A DNA stretch of 12,674 nt from an uncultured Collinsella sp. (GCA_900552875.1 USCS01000027.1:1-12674), one strand, 5' to 3'. Numbered from the stretch's first letter, positions 1-7,015 are shown. Numbers and translations are program-made. Notes: a model not told the origin generated them from the letters alone.

Positions 1-270
1 GAGCCGCAAGACGATGATCCGCTCATTTGGGAAGCCGCCCATATTGTGGTGGAATCGCAGCTTGGCTCCACATCTGGCCTGCAACGCCGTCTGAAGGTTG
101 GCTATGCACGTGCCGGGCGTATTATGGACATGCTGGAAGAAAAGGGTGTCGTCGGACCGCCCGACGGTTCCAAGCCGCGCGAGGTCCTGTTGGACGAGGA
201 GGGGCTTGCCGCGCTGGAATCTGTCGACGCCGAGATGGCACGTGAAGATCGTGAGTTTGGAGGATTCTGA
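1..270 (+). CDS. ftsK: DNA translocase FtsK, C-terminal end (partial)
   Basis: The reading frame is open from the first base and stops with TGA at 268-270, so only the last 89 residues are present. The visible segment, from about LIWEAAHIVVESQ to KPREVLL, has the winged-helix pattern of the FtsK gamma domain. In characterised FtsK and SpoIIIE proteins this domain reads the polar guide sequences that direct DNA pumping toward the division septum. The motor domain lies upstream and cannot be seen. About 25 residues, acidic overall, follow the gamma domain. The stop overlaps the start of the next gene by one base (TGATG), which suggests translational coupling with the RodZ-like protein. Identity rests on the recognisable gamma-domain sequence. 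FtsK and SpoIIIE paralogues cannot be told apart from this fragment. Confidence 0.88.
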   Translation, partial: EPQDDDPLIWEAAHIVVESQLGSTSGLQRRLKVGYARAGRIMDMLEEKGVVGPPDGSKPREVLLDEEGLAALESVDAEMAREDREFGGF

Positions 271-1799
271 TGGCTGCACGCTTTGGTGACATGCTGCTCG
301 AGCAGCGTCGCCGAATGGGCCTTTCCATTCAGCAGGTCGCCAACACCATCAAAATCAGGCCGCAGATCATCGAGTTTTTCGAGACCGGTAACTTTGCTTC
401 GATGCCGCCGCGTGGCTATGCGCAGGGCATGATTTCGAGCTATGCTCGCTTTTTGGGCCTCAATCCGCGCGAGGTCGTCAATGCCTACTTTGACGACCTG
501 ATGGCATACGAACGCGAGACGTCGCAGCAGGGCGGTCGTTTTCAGGACGCCGCCGGCTACGTCAATTCGCGTTCCTCGGTCGATAACGGGCGCTTCCTGA
601 TGGTTCAGGGCGGTCGTTCGACCCGCTATGGACAGCGTCCTCAGCAGGCCGGTTATATTACCGAGACGGGTTCGGGCGAGGAGATTCGCTCACAGCGTGA
701 CCGGTTCCGCAGTACGCCGATGCCCGAGGACCGTGCGCTTCCCGCTGCTCGCGGCGTGGCGCGTGACCCTCGTGCCGGCTACGGCGACGGCGGTTATTCC
801 GATCGCGGTTACCGTGGTGCCTCTACGGGACGCTCTCGCGGTGGCTATGCGGATGCCGATACCACACAGGTGACGCCGCGTCTTCGCTCTCAATCACAGC
901 CGTATGGCCAGCGCTCCTTGGCTCCGCGTTCGGGCCAGCGTGGCTATCAAGGCCGCGGTGAACTTGCGCCCCGTTCGGGTCAGCACAGCCTTCAGGGCCA
1001 GGGTGGCTATCGCGGCCGATCCGATAGCAATCGTGGCCGTATGCCTCAGGGAGGCGGCCGCAGCAGTTCCAGTCGTGGACGCGGCGGATCCCGTACTCCT
1101 CAAAACAATGGGCTCGATCCGCGTATCGTTTACGCCGGCATCGGTGCCGTGGCGTTGCTGCTGATTGTGCTCATCGTGGTGCTCCTGCGTGGCTGCGGCT
1201 CCTCGGCGCCCGAGTCGACGCCCGAGACGCCCGTTGCCACCAAGACGACGACCAAGAAGTCTTCTAAGAAGACCGAAACGGTCGACGAGGACGAAGATAC
1301 CGATGAGGCGACGGATGAGTCGACTGATTCGGACGCTACCAAGACGACGGCCAAGAAGGAAGAGAACGAGGTCACGAAGGTCAAAGTCTCCGTTGCCAAG
1401 GGAAAGACCGCGTGGATTGAGGTCAAGGTCGACGGCAAGTCGGTCTATGGCGCCCAAGCGACTGGCCCCTTTGAGCAGGAGTACACGCCCGAGTCCTCGA
1501 TCGAGATCACCACGTCCAAGCCTTCCGATGTCACCGTTACCAAGAACGGTGAAAAGGTCCGTTACGATACCAAGACCTCCGGCGTGGCGCGTGTGACGAT
1601 CACCGTTCCCAAGAAGGAGACGACTGATTCCGAGAATGGTGAAAGTTCTGATGGTACTGACACCACCGATGGTACCGATACCACCGATGGTACTGATACC
1701 ACCGACGGTACCGATGCCCAGTCCACGGATGGCGCCGATACCGCAACTGACGGTCAGACGCCCACCGATTCTACCGACTATTCGTACGATAGCTACTAA
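270..1799 (+). CDS. rodZ: RodZ-like membrane-anchored helix-turn-helix protein
   Basis: The product has 509 residues. Residues about 1-75 form a Cro/RodZ-type helix-turn-helix (LSIQQVANTIKIRPQIIEFFE, then PPRGYAQGMISSYARFLGL). Residues about 90-283 are rich in Arg, Gly, Gln and Ser and look disordered; they include the motif LAPRSGQ at 217-223 and again at 232-238. One membrane helix lies at about 285-308, and a Lys/Thr/Asp/Glu linker at about 318-368. Residues about 370-440 resemble the RodZ C-terminal beta domain (TAWIEVKVDG, then VTVTKNGEKV). The tail is acidic Thr-Asp-Gly repeats. RodZ links MreB to the wall-elongation machinery in rod-shaped bacteria; that role is inferred here, and the B. 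subtilis counterpart is YmfM, also upstream of pgsA. GGAGGA at 259-264 supports ATG 270. The protein is much longer than typical RodZ because of the low-complexity segments. Confidence 0.82.
   Translation: MAARFGDMLLEQRRRMGLSIQQVANTIKIRPQIIEFFETGNFASMPPRGYAQGMISSYARFLGLNPREVVNAYFDDLMAYERETSQQGGRFQDAAGYVNSRSSVDNGRFLMVQGGRSTRYGQRPQQAGYITETGSGEEIRSQRDRFRSTPMPEDRALPAARGVARDPRAGYGDGGYSDRGYRGASTGRSRGGYADADTTQVTPRLRSQSQPYGQRSLAPRSGQRGYQGRGELAPRSGQHSLQGQGGYRGRSDSNRGRMPQGGGRSSSSRGRGGSRTPQNNGLDPRIVYAGIGAVALLLIVLIVVLLRGCGSSAPESTPETPVATKTTTKKSSKKTETVDEDEDTDEATDESTDSDATKTTAKKEENEVTKVKVSVAKGKTAWIEVKVDGKSVYGAQATGPFEQEYTPESSIEITTSKPSDVTVTKNGEKVRYDTKTSGVARVTITVPKKETTDSENGESSDGTDTTDGTDTTDGTDTTDGTDAQSTDGADTATDGQTPTDSTDYSYDSY
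1653..1718 (+). repeat. 18-bp in-frame tandem repeat, 3.7 copies
   Basis: Three complete 18-base units begin at 1653, 1671 and 1689, and a partial fourth begins at 1707. Each unit encodes Gly-Thr-Asp-Thr-Thr-Asp (residues about 462-483 of the RodZ-like protein). Units differ only at third codon positions (ACT/ACC, GAC/GAT). A looser Thr/Asp/Gly-rich stretch continues to about 1780. The repeat sits in the predicted extracytoplasmic tail. Unit length is a multiple of three, so copy-number change would keep the frame. Confidence 0.93.
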
Positions 1800-1825
1800 G
1801 CCGCTCGTACGCGAAAGGAAACATC

Positions 1826-2323
1826 ATGGCTAAAGATTCCAGCTTCGACGTCGTGTCCGAGGTCAACATGCAAGAGGTCGACAACGCCTTTCAGCAGACC
1901 ACGCGCGAGATTTCCCAGCGCTATGACCTCAAGGATTCCGGCGCCACGATCGAGCTTTCGAAGGGCGACAAGCTCTTTACGATCAACGCCCCGGCCGACT
2001 TTGTCTCCAAGCAGATTGTCGACGTGCTAAGCTCCAAGCTCATCAAGCGCGGCATTGATCTTAAGGCCGTCTCGTGGGATGCTCCTCAGGCGGCATCGGG
2101 CGGCACCGTGCGCGTGCTCGGCCATATCGTCGAGGGTATCGACCAGGCGACCGCCAAGAAGATCAACAAGGACATCAAGGACCAAAAGCTCAAGGTCAAG
2201 GTGACCATCGAGGCCGACAAGCTGCGTGTTTCCTCTGCTTCGAAGGACGCGTTGCAGACCGTGATCCAGTTCCTGCGCGACCAGGACTACGGCCAGCCGC
2301 TGCAGTTCACCAACTACCGCTAA
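1826..2323 (+). CDS. yajQ: YajQ family nucleotide-binding protein
   Basis: The product has 165 residues, close to the usual length of about 163. It matches the YajQ pattern along its whole length: SFDVVSEVNMQEVDNA at the start, SQRYDLKDSGATIEL, LIKRGIDLKAVSWD in the middle, then KKINKDIKDQKLKVKVTIEADKLRVSSASKDALQTVI, ending in GQPLQFTNYR. Family members have two ferredoxin-like (RNA-recognition-like) folds. They have been reported to bind nucleotides or RNA, and in Xanthomonas and Pseudomonas to bind cyclic di-GMP. No specific role can be read from this sequence. AAAGGA at 1814-1819 places the ribosome seven bases before ATG 1826. The gene lies 26 bases after the RodZ-like gene and 27 bases before rimO, with no terminator on either side, so it is probably cotranscribed. 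Confidence 0.95.
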   Translation: MAKDSSFDVVSEVNMQEVDNAFQQTTREISQRYDLKDSGATIELSKGDKLFTINAPADFVSKQIVDVLSSKLIKRGIDLKAVSWDAPQAASGGTVRVLGHIVEGIDQATAKKINKDIKDQKLKVKVTIEADKLRVSSASKDALQTVIQFLRDQDYGQPLQFTNYR

Positions 2324-2350
2324 TATCATTTGAAAGGACCGCTCTCCAAC

Positions 2351-3700
2351 ATGGATACACCGTTGGGCTCCGTGCTCTACATCACCCTCGGGTGCGCTAA
2401 GAACGAGGTTGACACCGACCGCATGCGTTCTCTTTTGACCGCCGCAGGCTACGAGGAGGCATTCGACCCGCAGGATGCCGATATCGCCATCGTCAATACA
2501 TGCTCGTTCCTCGCCTCCGCAACGTCCGAGAGCATCGAGACCACGCTCGAGCTCGCCAACGAGGTTCAGGATGGCGTTCGTTCTTGCCCCATCGTCATGT
2601 GCGGCTGTGTGCCGTCGCGCTATGGCGACGACCTGCCTGACGAGCTGCCCGAGGTCGCTGCCTTTGTGAAGGCCGACGAGGAGGACGGCATTGTGGCGGT
2701 CATCGATGGCGTGCTGGGTGTCGAGCGTGAGATCGCGGCCTATATCCCTCAGGTCAAGCGTACCGTCGAGGGCGCCGTTGCTTACGTCAAGATTTCCGAT
2801 GGCTGCAACCGCTTCTGCAGCTTCTGCATGATCCCCTATATTCGCGGTCGCTATCATTCGCGCAATGCCGAGAGCATTATCTCCGAGGTACGCGACCTGG
2901 TTGCCGGCGGTGTGCGCGAGATCGTGCTGATCGGTCAGGACACGGGTATTTGGGGCACCGACTTTACTGACGAGGATGTCGCCGAGGGCTTGCCGCGCAA
3001 TCTGGCGCAGCTGCTGCGTGCCGTCGCCGAGGCCGTGCGCCCGCACAACGTCTGGGTCCGCGTGCTCTACCTGCAGCCCGAGGGCATGACTGACGAACTC
3101 ATCGAGACGATACGCGATACGCCCGAGGTGCTGCCCTATATCGATATCCCCGTGCAGCACTGCGACGCGCGCATCCTCAAGGCCATGCGTCGCTCCGGTT
3201 CGCGCCAGGAGCTCGAGGATCTGTTCCGCGACCTTCGCGAGCGCATCCCCGGTATCGTGATTCGCTCCACGGCCATGGTCGGCTTCCCGACCGAGACCGA
3301 CGACGAGTTTCGTGATCTTATCGACTTTATGGACACCGTCGGCTTTGACTACACGAGCGTCTTTGCCTACTCGCAGGAGGAGGGCAGCCTGGCCGCTAAG
3401 ATGGAGGGTCAGGTCGACGAAGAGGTCAAGCTCGAGCGCGCCCAGGAGGCCATGGACCTGGCCGAGTCGCTCGGTTTTGCCGCCACCGCCGCACATGTGG
3501 GCGAGCGCGCCCAGGTGATCGTCGACGGTATCGAAGAAACCGAGGACGGCGCCGAGCTGATCGGCCATGCCTGGTTCCAGGCGCCCGATTCCGATGGCGC
3601 GGTGCATCTGGATGCCAGCGAGGCATCTGTGGGCGATATTCTGACTGTCGAGTTTACCGATAGCTTCTGCTATGAGCTTATCGGTCATGTTGTGGAGTAG
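2351..3700 (+). CDS. rimO: Ribosomal protein S12 methylthiotransferase RimO
   Basis: The product has 449 residues, the usual family length. The N-terminal methylthiotransferase domain has its three cluster cysteines at C15 (TLGCAKNEVD), C51 (NTCSF) and C86 (CGC). The radical-SAM domain has C152, C156 and C159 (CNRFCSFC) followed by MIPYIRGRYHSR. A TRAM domain occupies about residues 380-445. TLGCAKNEVD and the SFCMIPYIRGRYHSR signature favour RimO over MiaB, which is present separately downstream. RimO adds a methylthio group to a conserved aspartate of ribosomal protein S12, using S-adenosylmethionine and two iron-sulfur clusters. I chose ATG 2351 because AAAGGA at 2333-2338 lies upstream of it, whereas the in-frame TTG at 2330 would lie before and against that site. 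pgsA starts nine bases after the stop. Confidence 0.95.
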   Translation: MDTPLGSVLYITLGCAKNEVDTDRMRSLLTAAGYEEAFDPQDADIAIVNTCSFLASATSESIETTLELANEVQDGVRSCPIVMCGCVPSRYGDDLPDELPEVAAFVKADEEDGIVAVIDGVLGVEREIAAYIPQVKRTVEGAVAYVKISDGCNRFCSFCMIPYIRGRYHSRNAESIISEVRDLVAGGVREIVLIGQDTGIWGTDFTDEDVAEGLPRNLAQLLRAVAEAVRPHNVWVRVLYLQPEGMTDELIETIRDTPEVLPYIDIPVQHCDARILKAMRRSGSRQELEDLFRDLRERIPGIVIRSTAMVGFPTETDDEFRDLIDFMDTVGFDYTSVFAYSQEEGSLAAKMEGQVDEEVKLERAQEAMDLAESLGFAATAAHVGERAQVIVDGIEETEDGAELIGHAWFQAPDSDGAVHLDASEASVGDILTVEFTDSFCYELIGHVVE

Positions 3701-3709
3701 GAGAGCGTC

Positions 3710-4348
3710 GTGGCTAACGAGAGCAATAAGGAACTGACGAGTGTCTGGACGCCCGCCAACATCGTGACGTGCGTGCGCATCGTCTTTATCCCGGTGTTCA
3801 TGATCGTGTCGGCGCTTTCTCACACGAGTGTTGCCGGTACGGATTGGAGCATCTTTGACGGTCCGCTCGCCGCCGCTGCCTTCATTCTGTATGTGATCCT
3901 GTCGTGCACCGATAAGGTCGACGGTTATCTGGCACGCTCGCGCAACGAGATCACCGATTTCGGCAAGTTCTTGGACCCCATCGCCGACAAGCTGCTGGTG
4001 TTCTCGGCCCTGCTGCTGTTCTTGGATTTTGGCGCCGTAACCGTGTGGTCCGTGTTTATTATCCTGTTCCGCGAGCTGCTGGTGAGCGCCCTACGCATGG
4101 TTGCGAGTGCGGCCGGCGTGGTTGTTGCGGCCGATAAGCTCGGCAAGTACAAGACGGCAACCACGATGGTCTCCATCTGCGGTTACCTGTGCGTTTTTGC
4201 TATGGCCGGCTTGCACCTTGGCCCGGTGGCGCTGACGCTCGGCATCTACTCGGTGTCGCGCTTCCTGTATGCCGTTGCCGTTGTCTTGACCGTTATCTCG
4301 GGCGCCCAGTACTTCTGGAACTGCCGCAAGATCGTCTTTTCGGTCTAG
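3710..4348 (+). CDS. pgsA: CDP-diacylglycerol--glycerol-3-phosphate 3-phosphatidyltransferase
   Basis: The product has 212 residues and several membrane helices (first at about 15-38). It carries the complete CDP-alcohol phosphatidyltransferase motif: D68, D71, G72, A75, R76, G85, D89 and D93 (from DKVDGYLAR to FLDPIADK). These residues bind two metal ions and the CDP headgroup. The enzyme condenses CDP-diacylglycerol with glycerol 3-phosphate to give phosphatidylglycerol phosphate, the first committed step to phosphatidylglycerol and cardiolipin. The substrate call relies on the LDPIADK form and on position before cinA/pncC and recA, as in Bacillus; a related transferase for another alcohol is less likely. 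The start is GTG 3710, with GGAG at 3700-3703 overlapping the rimO stop, so translation is probably coupled. The next gene starts 12 bases after the stop. Confidence 0.92.
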   Translation: MANESNKELTSVWTPANIVTCVRIVFIPVFMIVSALSHTSVAGTDWSIFDGPLAAAAFILYVILSCTDKVDGYLARSRNEITDFGKFLDPIADKLLVFSALLLFLDFGAVTVWSVFIILFRELLVSALRMVASAAGVVVAADKLGKYKTATTMVSICGYLCVFAMAGLHLGPVALTLGIYSVSRFLYAVAVVLTVISGAQYFWNCRKIVFSV

Positions 4349-4360
4349 GTCCTGGTGGGT

Positions 4361-4891
4361 ATGACGGTCTCTTTTGAGCAGATTTCCGCACACAATGAGG
4401 AGCTGGCGCGCGATATTGTCGAGCGCGCGAGCGCTCGGGGCGTGACGGTTTCGACGGCTGAGTCGCTGACGGCGGGTATGATCGCCTCGACGATTGCGGA
4501 TATCCCGGGCGCCTCGGCGGTGTTGCGTGGCGGTGCGGTGACTTACTGCGATGAGATTAAGCATCGCGTTCTTGGTGTTGAGCAGGAGACGCTCGACCGC
4601 TATACCGCGGTGTCGCATCAGACCGCGCGCGAGATGGCGGTGGGTTCGCTGGAGCTGTACCAGAGCGATATTGCAGTGAGCGCAACGGGTTATGCCGGCC
4701 CCGGCGGTGGCACTGAGGACGATCCGGCGGGCACTTTCTATATTGGCTGGGCGCATCGTTCCGCCGATGGGGGCGTGCCGGTCGTGGACTCTGTGCGCTG
4801 CCACTATGAGGGCGACCGTTCGTGTGTTCGTGCCCATGCGGTCGCGGAGGCATTGGGGCGCATTGCCCTTGTGCTCAACTCTATGGAATAG
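4361..4891 (+). CDS. pncC: CinA C-terminal family nicotinamide-nucleotide amidase
   Basis: The product has 176 residues and consists only of the CinA C-terminal domain, without the N-terminal molybdopterin-binding-like domain of full CinA. Family signatures are TAESLTAG (32-39), the segment from GGAVTYCDEIKHRVLGV to TAVSHQTAREMA, and SATGYAGPGGGT (107-118) followed by PAGTFYIGW. Characterised members deamidate nicotinamide mononucleotide to nicotinate mononucleotide, recycling the NMN released by NAD-dependent DNA ligase. ATG 4361 is preferred, but no strong ribosome binding site is visible, and an in-frame GTG at 4355 would add two residues. The gene is last in the unit and is followed within eight bases by a terminator-like hairpin. 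The cinA-recA adjacency is also seen in Bacillus and Streptococcus, usually with full-length CinA. Confidence 0.9.
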   Translation: MTVSFEQISAHNEELARDIVERASARGVTVSTAESLTAGMIASTIADIPGASAVLRGGAVTYCDEIKHRVLGVEQETLDRYTAVSHQTAREMAVGSLELYQSDIAVSATGYAGPGGGTEDDPAGTFYIGWAHRSADGGVPVVDSVRCHYEGDRSCVRAHAVAEALGRIALVLNSME

Positions 4892-4898
4892 ACATGTT

Positions 4899-4922
4899 TT
4901 AAGGGGCCTTAGGGCCCCTTAA
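4899..4922 (+). terminator. Terminator-like perfect hairpin after pncC
   Basis: TTAAGGGGCC (4899-4908) and GGCCCCTTAA (4913-4922) are perfect inverted copies around the loop TTAG. The stem has ten pairs, six of them G-C. The downstream T-tract is weak (TTAATTGT), but the position eight bases after the pncC stop and before the recA control region fits an intrinsic terminator. TTTT at 4897-4900 and AA after the stem could let it work in both directions. Confidence 0.8.
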
Positions 4923-4997
4923 TTGTGGAGATAGGGACCTCTGACAAATTTAGCGTTTGTGCTGGTTGTAGATGTATTTTTGCCTGCCTTGTTCATA

Positions 4998-5059
4998 TTT
5001 GGTCCTTTGTGGTCAAGTATTTGGTCAGTGTTTGGTCGGCGTTTGGTTGGGTTTTGGAA
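4998..5059 (+). repeat. Phased 11-bp TTTGGTC repeat upstream of recA
   Basis: The motif TTTGGTC occurs at 4998, 5020 and 5031. Diverged copies are TGTGGTC at 5008, TTTGGTT at 5042 and TTTGGAA at 5053. The GG pair of successive copies falls at 5001, 5011, 5023, 5034, 5045 and 5056, giving steps of 10, 12, 11, 11 and 11 bases, about one helical turn. The array ends about 30 bases before the recA -35 element. It could be a cooperative protein-binding array, a structural upstream element, or a decaying tandem repeat. I recognise no named regulator site in it. Confidence 0.75.
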
Positions 5060-5089
5060 AGACCGCCTGCATATGATTGGCCTGAACGG

Positions 5090-5118
5090 TTGACCACGAA
5101 CAGCCGTTCGTTTATTAT
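5090..5118 (+). promoter_or_regulatory. recA promoter (-35 TTGACC, -10 TATTAT)
   Basis: TTGACC at 5090-5095 and TATTAT at 5113-5118 are separated by 17 bases, the optimum for the vegetative sigma factor. Each element differs from consensus by one base. Transcription would start at about 5125, leaving a leader of about 25 bases that carries the recA ribosome binding site AGGAGG (5136-5141). Confidence 0.85.
5096..5111. promoter_or_regulatory. LexA (SOS) operator in the recA promoter
   Basis: ACGAACAGCCGTTCGT is a palindrome in its outer six bases on each side and contains CGAAC-N4-GTTCG, the SOS box recognised by LexA in Bacillus and Actinobacteria. It lies entirely inside the 17-base spacer between the -35 and -10 elements, so bound LexA should exclude RNA polymerase. 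RecA-stimulated LexA self-cleavage would relieve this, giving damage-inducible recA. LexA itself is not encoded in the window. Confidence 0.92.
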
Positions 5119-5148
5119 CGATGCAGGTTGTTAAGAGGAGGGCTATTC

Positions 5149-6297
5149 ATGGCCAAGAATTCAGGTCCCGTACGTACCGTTCATGCTCGCACGACGGGTA
5201 AAGAGCGCGATGAGATGATCGCCACCACCAAGGCCGAGATCGAGAAGAAATTCGGCCAGGGTTCCATCATGAGGTACGGCGACGGTGGCCCCGAGCTCGA
5301 GGTCGAGGCCATTCCCACGGGCGCCCTGGCCCTCGATGCCGCGCTGGGTATCGGCGGCGTGCCGCGCGGCCGTATCGTTGAGATTTACGGTCCTGAGTCC
5401 TCCGGTAAGACGACGCTTTCGCTCGAGATCCTGGCCGAGGCCCAGGCAATGGGTGGCGTTGTGGCATTTATCGATGCCGAGCACGCGCTTGATCCCACGT
5501 ATGCCGCGCGCATCGGTGTGGATATCGACGAGGTGCTCATTTCCCAGCCCGATACGGGCGAGCAGGCGCTCGAGATTGTTGACATGCTCGTGCGTTCCGG
5601 CGCCATCGATGCCATCGTCGTCGACTCCGTCGCCGCGCTGACCCCGCGTGCCGAGATCGAGGGAGAAATCGGCGACACTACGGTCGGTCTTCAGGCTCGC
5701 CTGATGAGCCAGGCGCTCCGCAAGCTCGCCGGCTCGCTGTCCAAGTCCAACACGACGTGCATCTTCATTAACCAGCTGCGTGAGAAGATCGGTGTCATGT
5801 TCGGCAACCCCGAGACCACGACGGGCGGCCGCGCCCTTAAGTTCTTCTCTTCGGTACGTATCGATATTCGCCGCATCGACAGCATTAAGCTTAAGGACGA
5901 GGTTATCGGTAACCGCGTGCGCGCCAAGGTCGTTAAGAACAAGGTGGCAGCTCCGTTCCGATCTGCTGAGTTCGACATCATGTACGGTACGGGCATCTCT
6001 AAGGAGGGCTCGATTCTGGACATGGCTGTCGAGTGCGGTATCTGCAAGAAGATGGGCTCCTGGTTTGCCTATGGCGAGGACAAGCTCGGCAACGGTCGCG
6101 AGGCCGCCAAGGCGTTCCTGCGCGAACACCCCGATTGTGCCGACGAGATTGAGCATAAGGTCCGCCTTGCCTGTGGACTTGAGTTTGATGACGATGCTCC
6201 GTCCGAGGTCGAGCTGACCGATCAGCCTGCGCCTGAGGAGTTTGACGAGCTTTACGCCATCGATGGTTCCGCCATGCTCGATGATGACGACGAGTAG
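5149..6297 (+). CDS. recA: Recombinase RecA
   Basis: The product has 382 residues. It has the RecA Walker A motif GPESSGKTT (from residue 81), a Walker B aspartate at D159 (AIVVDSVAAL), the L1 and L2 DNA-binding regions (L2 around EKIGVMFGNPETTTGGRALKF), and an acidic C-terminal tail ending in DDDDE. RecA forms filaments on single-stranded DNA, catalyses strand exchange, and acts as co-protease for LexA. The N-terminal part is about 15 residues longer than the E. coli protein, and the tail is extended. ATG 5149 follows AGGAGG (5136-5141) by seven bases; the in-frame TTG at 5128 lies upstream of that site and is rejected. An SOS-controlled promoter lies directly upstream, and recX follows after 11 bases. 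There is no sign of an intein or a broken frame. Confidence 0.98.
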   Translation: MAKNSGPVRTVHARTTGKERDEMIATTKAEIEKKFGQGSIMRYGDGGPELEVEAIPTGALALDAALGIGGVPRGRIVEIYGPESSGKTTLSLEILAEAQAMGGVVAFIDAEHALDPTYAARIGVDIDEVLISQPDTGEQALEIVDMLVRSGAIDAIVVDSVAALTPRAEIEGEIGDTTVGLQARLMSQALRKLAGSLSKSNTTCIFINQLREKIGVMFGNPETTTGGRALKFFSSVRIDIRRIDSIKLKDEVIGNRVRAKVVKNKVAAPFRSAEFDIMYGTGISKEGSILDMAVECGICKKMGSWFAYGEDKLGNGREAAKAFLREHPDCADEIEHKVRLACGLEFDDDAPSEVELTDQPAPEEFDELYAIDGSAMLDDDDE

Positions 6298-6308
6298 CGG
6301 TTACGCTC

Positions 6309-7001
6309 ATGTCGTATACGGTGACCGAGGCCACGGTCGTCTTTCCCGATAAGAAGGCGGCCTCCTCGTTCTCGAGCGGGTATGCGTCCAAAAAGCCTTG
6401 CGCACATATCGATTGTGAGCTTGAGGGCGGTTTTGAGCGGTCCATTTGGATTCCCGTGCGGGTCGCGCGGCTGTATGTCAAAAACCGCCCCGATCTTCCC
6501 TGTGATTGGGACAACTTTCGTGAGGCGGTGCAGCTCATCGAGCGTAAATGTGCACTTACCATGGTGACCGAGATGCTATCGCGCCGCGACCATGCGACGG
6601 GTGAGGTCCGTGACAAGCTGGCTCGCTACGGCTTTCACCAGCCCGCGATCGATTTCGCCGTCGAGCGCGCCACCGAGTATCACTTTTTAGACGACAACCG
6701 CTTTTGCTCGTACTTTATCGAGGAGCGCAAGCGGCGCGGTTGGGGACAGCGCAAAATCGAGACCGAGCTCAAGCGCCGTCATGTCGTGCTCGATGACATT
6801 CCCGGTTATCCCGAGGATTATTTTGCCGTCGAAGACGATTTGGCGCGTGCGTCAGCCCTGCTCGCCAAGCGTCGTGTTCCAGAGACGCGCGGATTCGAAA
6901 AACTGGTTCGGTTTTTGATGGGCAAAGGCTTCTCGTATCACATCGCCGTCGATGCTGTTAAGGCACGTCTCGATGCCGAACGCGAGGAATGTGCGGTTTA
7001 G
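6309..7001 (+). CDS. recX: Regulatory protein RecX
   Basis: The product has 230 residues. From about residue 80 it has the helical-repeat pattern of RecX: ALTMVTEMLSRRDHATGEVRDKLARYGF, then EYHFLDDNRFCSYFIEERKRRGWGQRKIETELKRR, and a last repeat at about 185-225. RecX binds RecA filaments and limits their extension and activity. Residues 1-78 are a less typical N-terminal segment (FPDKKAASSFSSGYASKK and on) which I cannot assign further. The gene starts 11 bases after recA with no clear ribosome binding site, so it is probably translated by coupling and shares the SOS-controlled promoter. A terminator-like hairpin follows. Recognition rests on the repeats and on its position directly after recA, the common arrangement. 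Confidence 0.9.
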   Translation: MSYTVTEATVVFPDKKAASSFSSGYASKKPCAHIDCELEGGFERSIWIPVRVARLYVKNRPDLPCDWDNFREAVQLIERKCALTMVTEMLSRRDHATGEVRDKLARYGFHQPAIDFAVERATEYHFLDDNRFCSYFIEERKRRGWGQRKIETELKRRHVVLDDIPGYPEDYFAVEDDLARASALLAKRRVPETRGFEKLVRFLMGKGFSYHIAVDAVKARLDAEREECAV

Positions 7002-7015
7002 GCGTATGCGTTTTG

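Noticed and set aside
1653..1780. The tandem repeats as a CRISPR array or mobile element end
   Set aside because: Units are contiguous without spacers, in frame with the protein, and differ only at synonymous positions.
2330..2350. TTG 2330 as the start of rimO
   Set aside because: The ribosome binding site AAAGGA (2333-2338) lies after this codon; ATG 2351 is correctly placed and gives the usual N-terminus.
2027..3823. A 598-codon open frame on the minus strand opposite yajQ, rimO and the start of pgsA
   Set aside because: It is antisense to strongly recognisable genes. Its translation is rich in His, Asp, Gly and Leu in the way expected from codons read backwards in GC-rich DNA, and it shows no domain.
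4925..5134. A 69-codon open frame in the recA upstream region
   Set aside because: It runs through the phased repeats, the promoter and the SOS box, has no ribosome binding site, and its Cys/Trp-rich product looks like translated non-coding DNA.
5128..5148. TTG 5128 as the start of recA
   Set aside because: It lies before AGGAGG (5136-5141), close to the predicted transcription start, and the extra residues are not RecA-like.
5161..6156. A 331-codon open frame on the minus strand opposite recA
   Set aside because: It is antisense to a certain gene with conserved motifs, and its own product resembles nothing I recognise.
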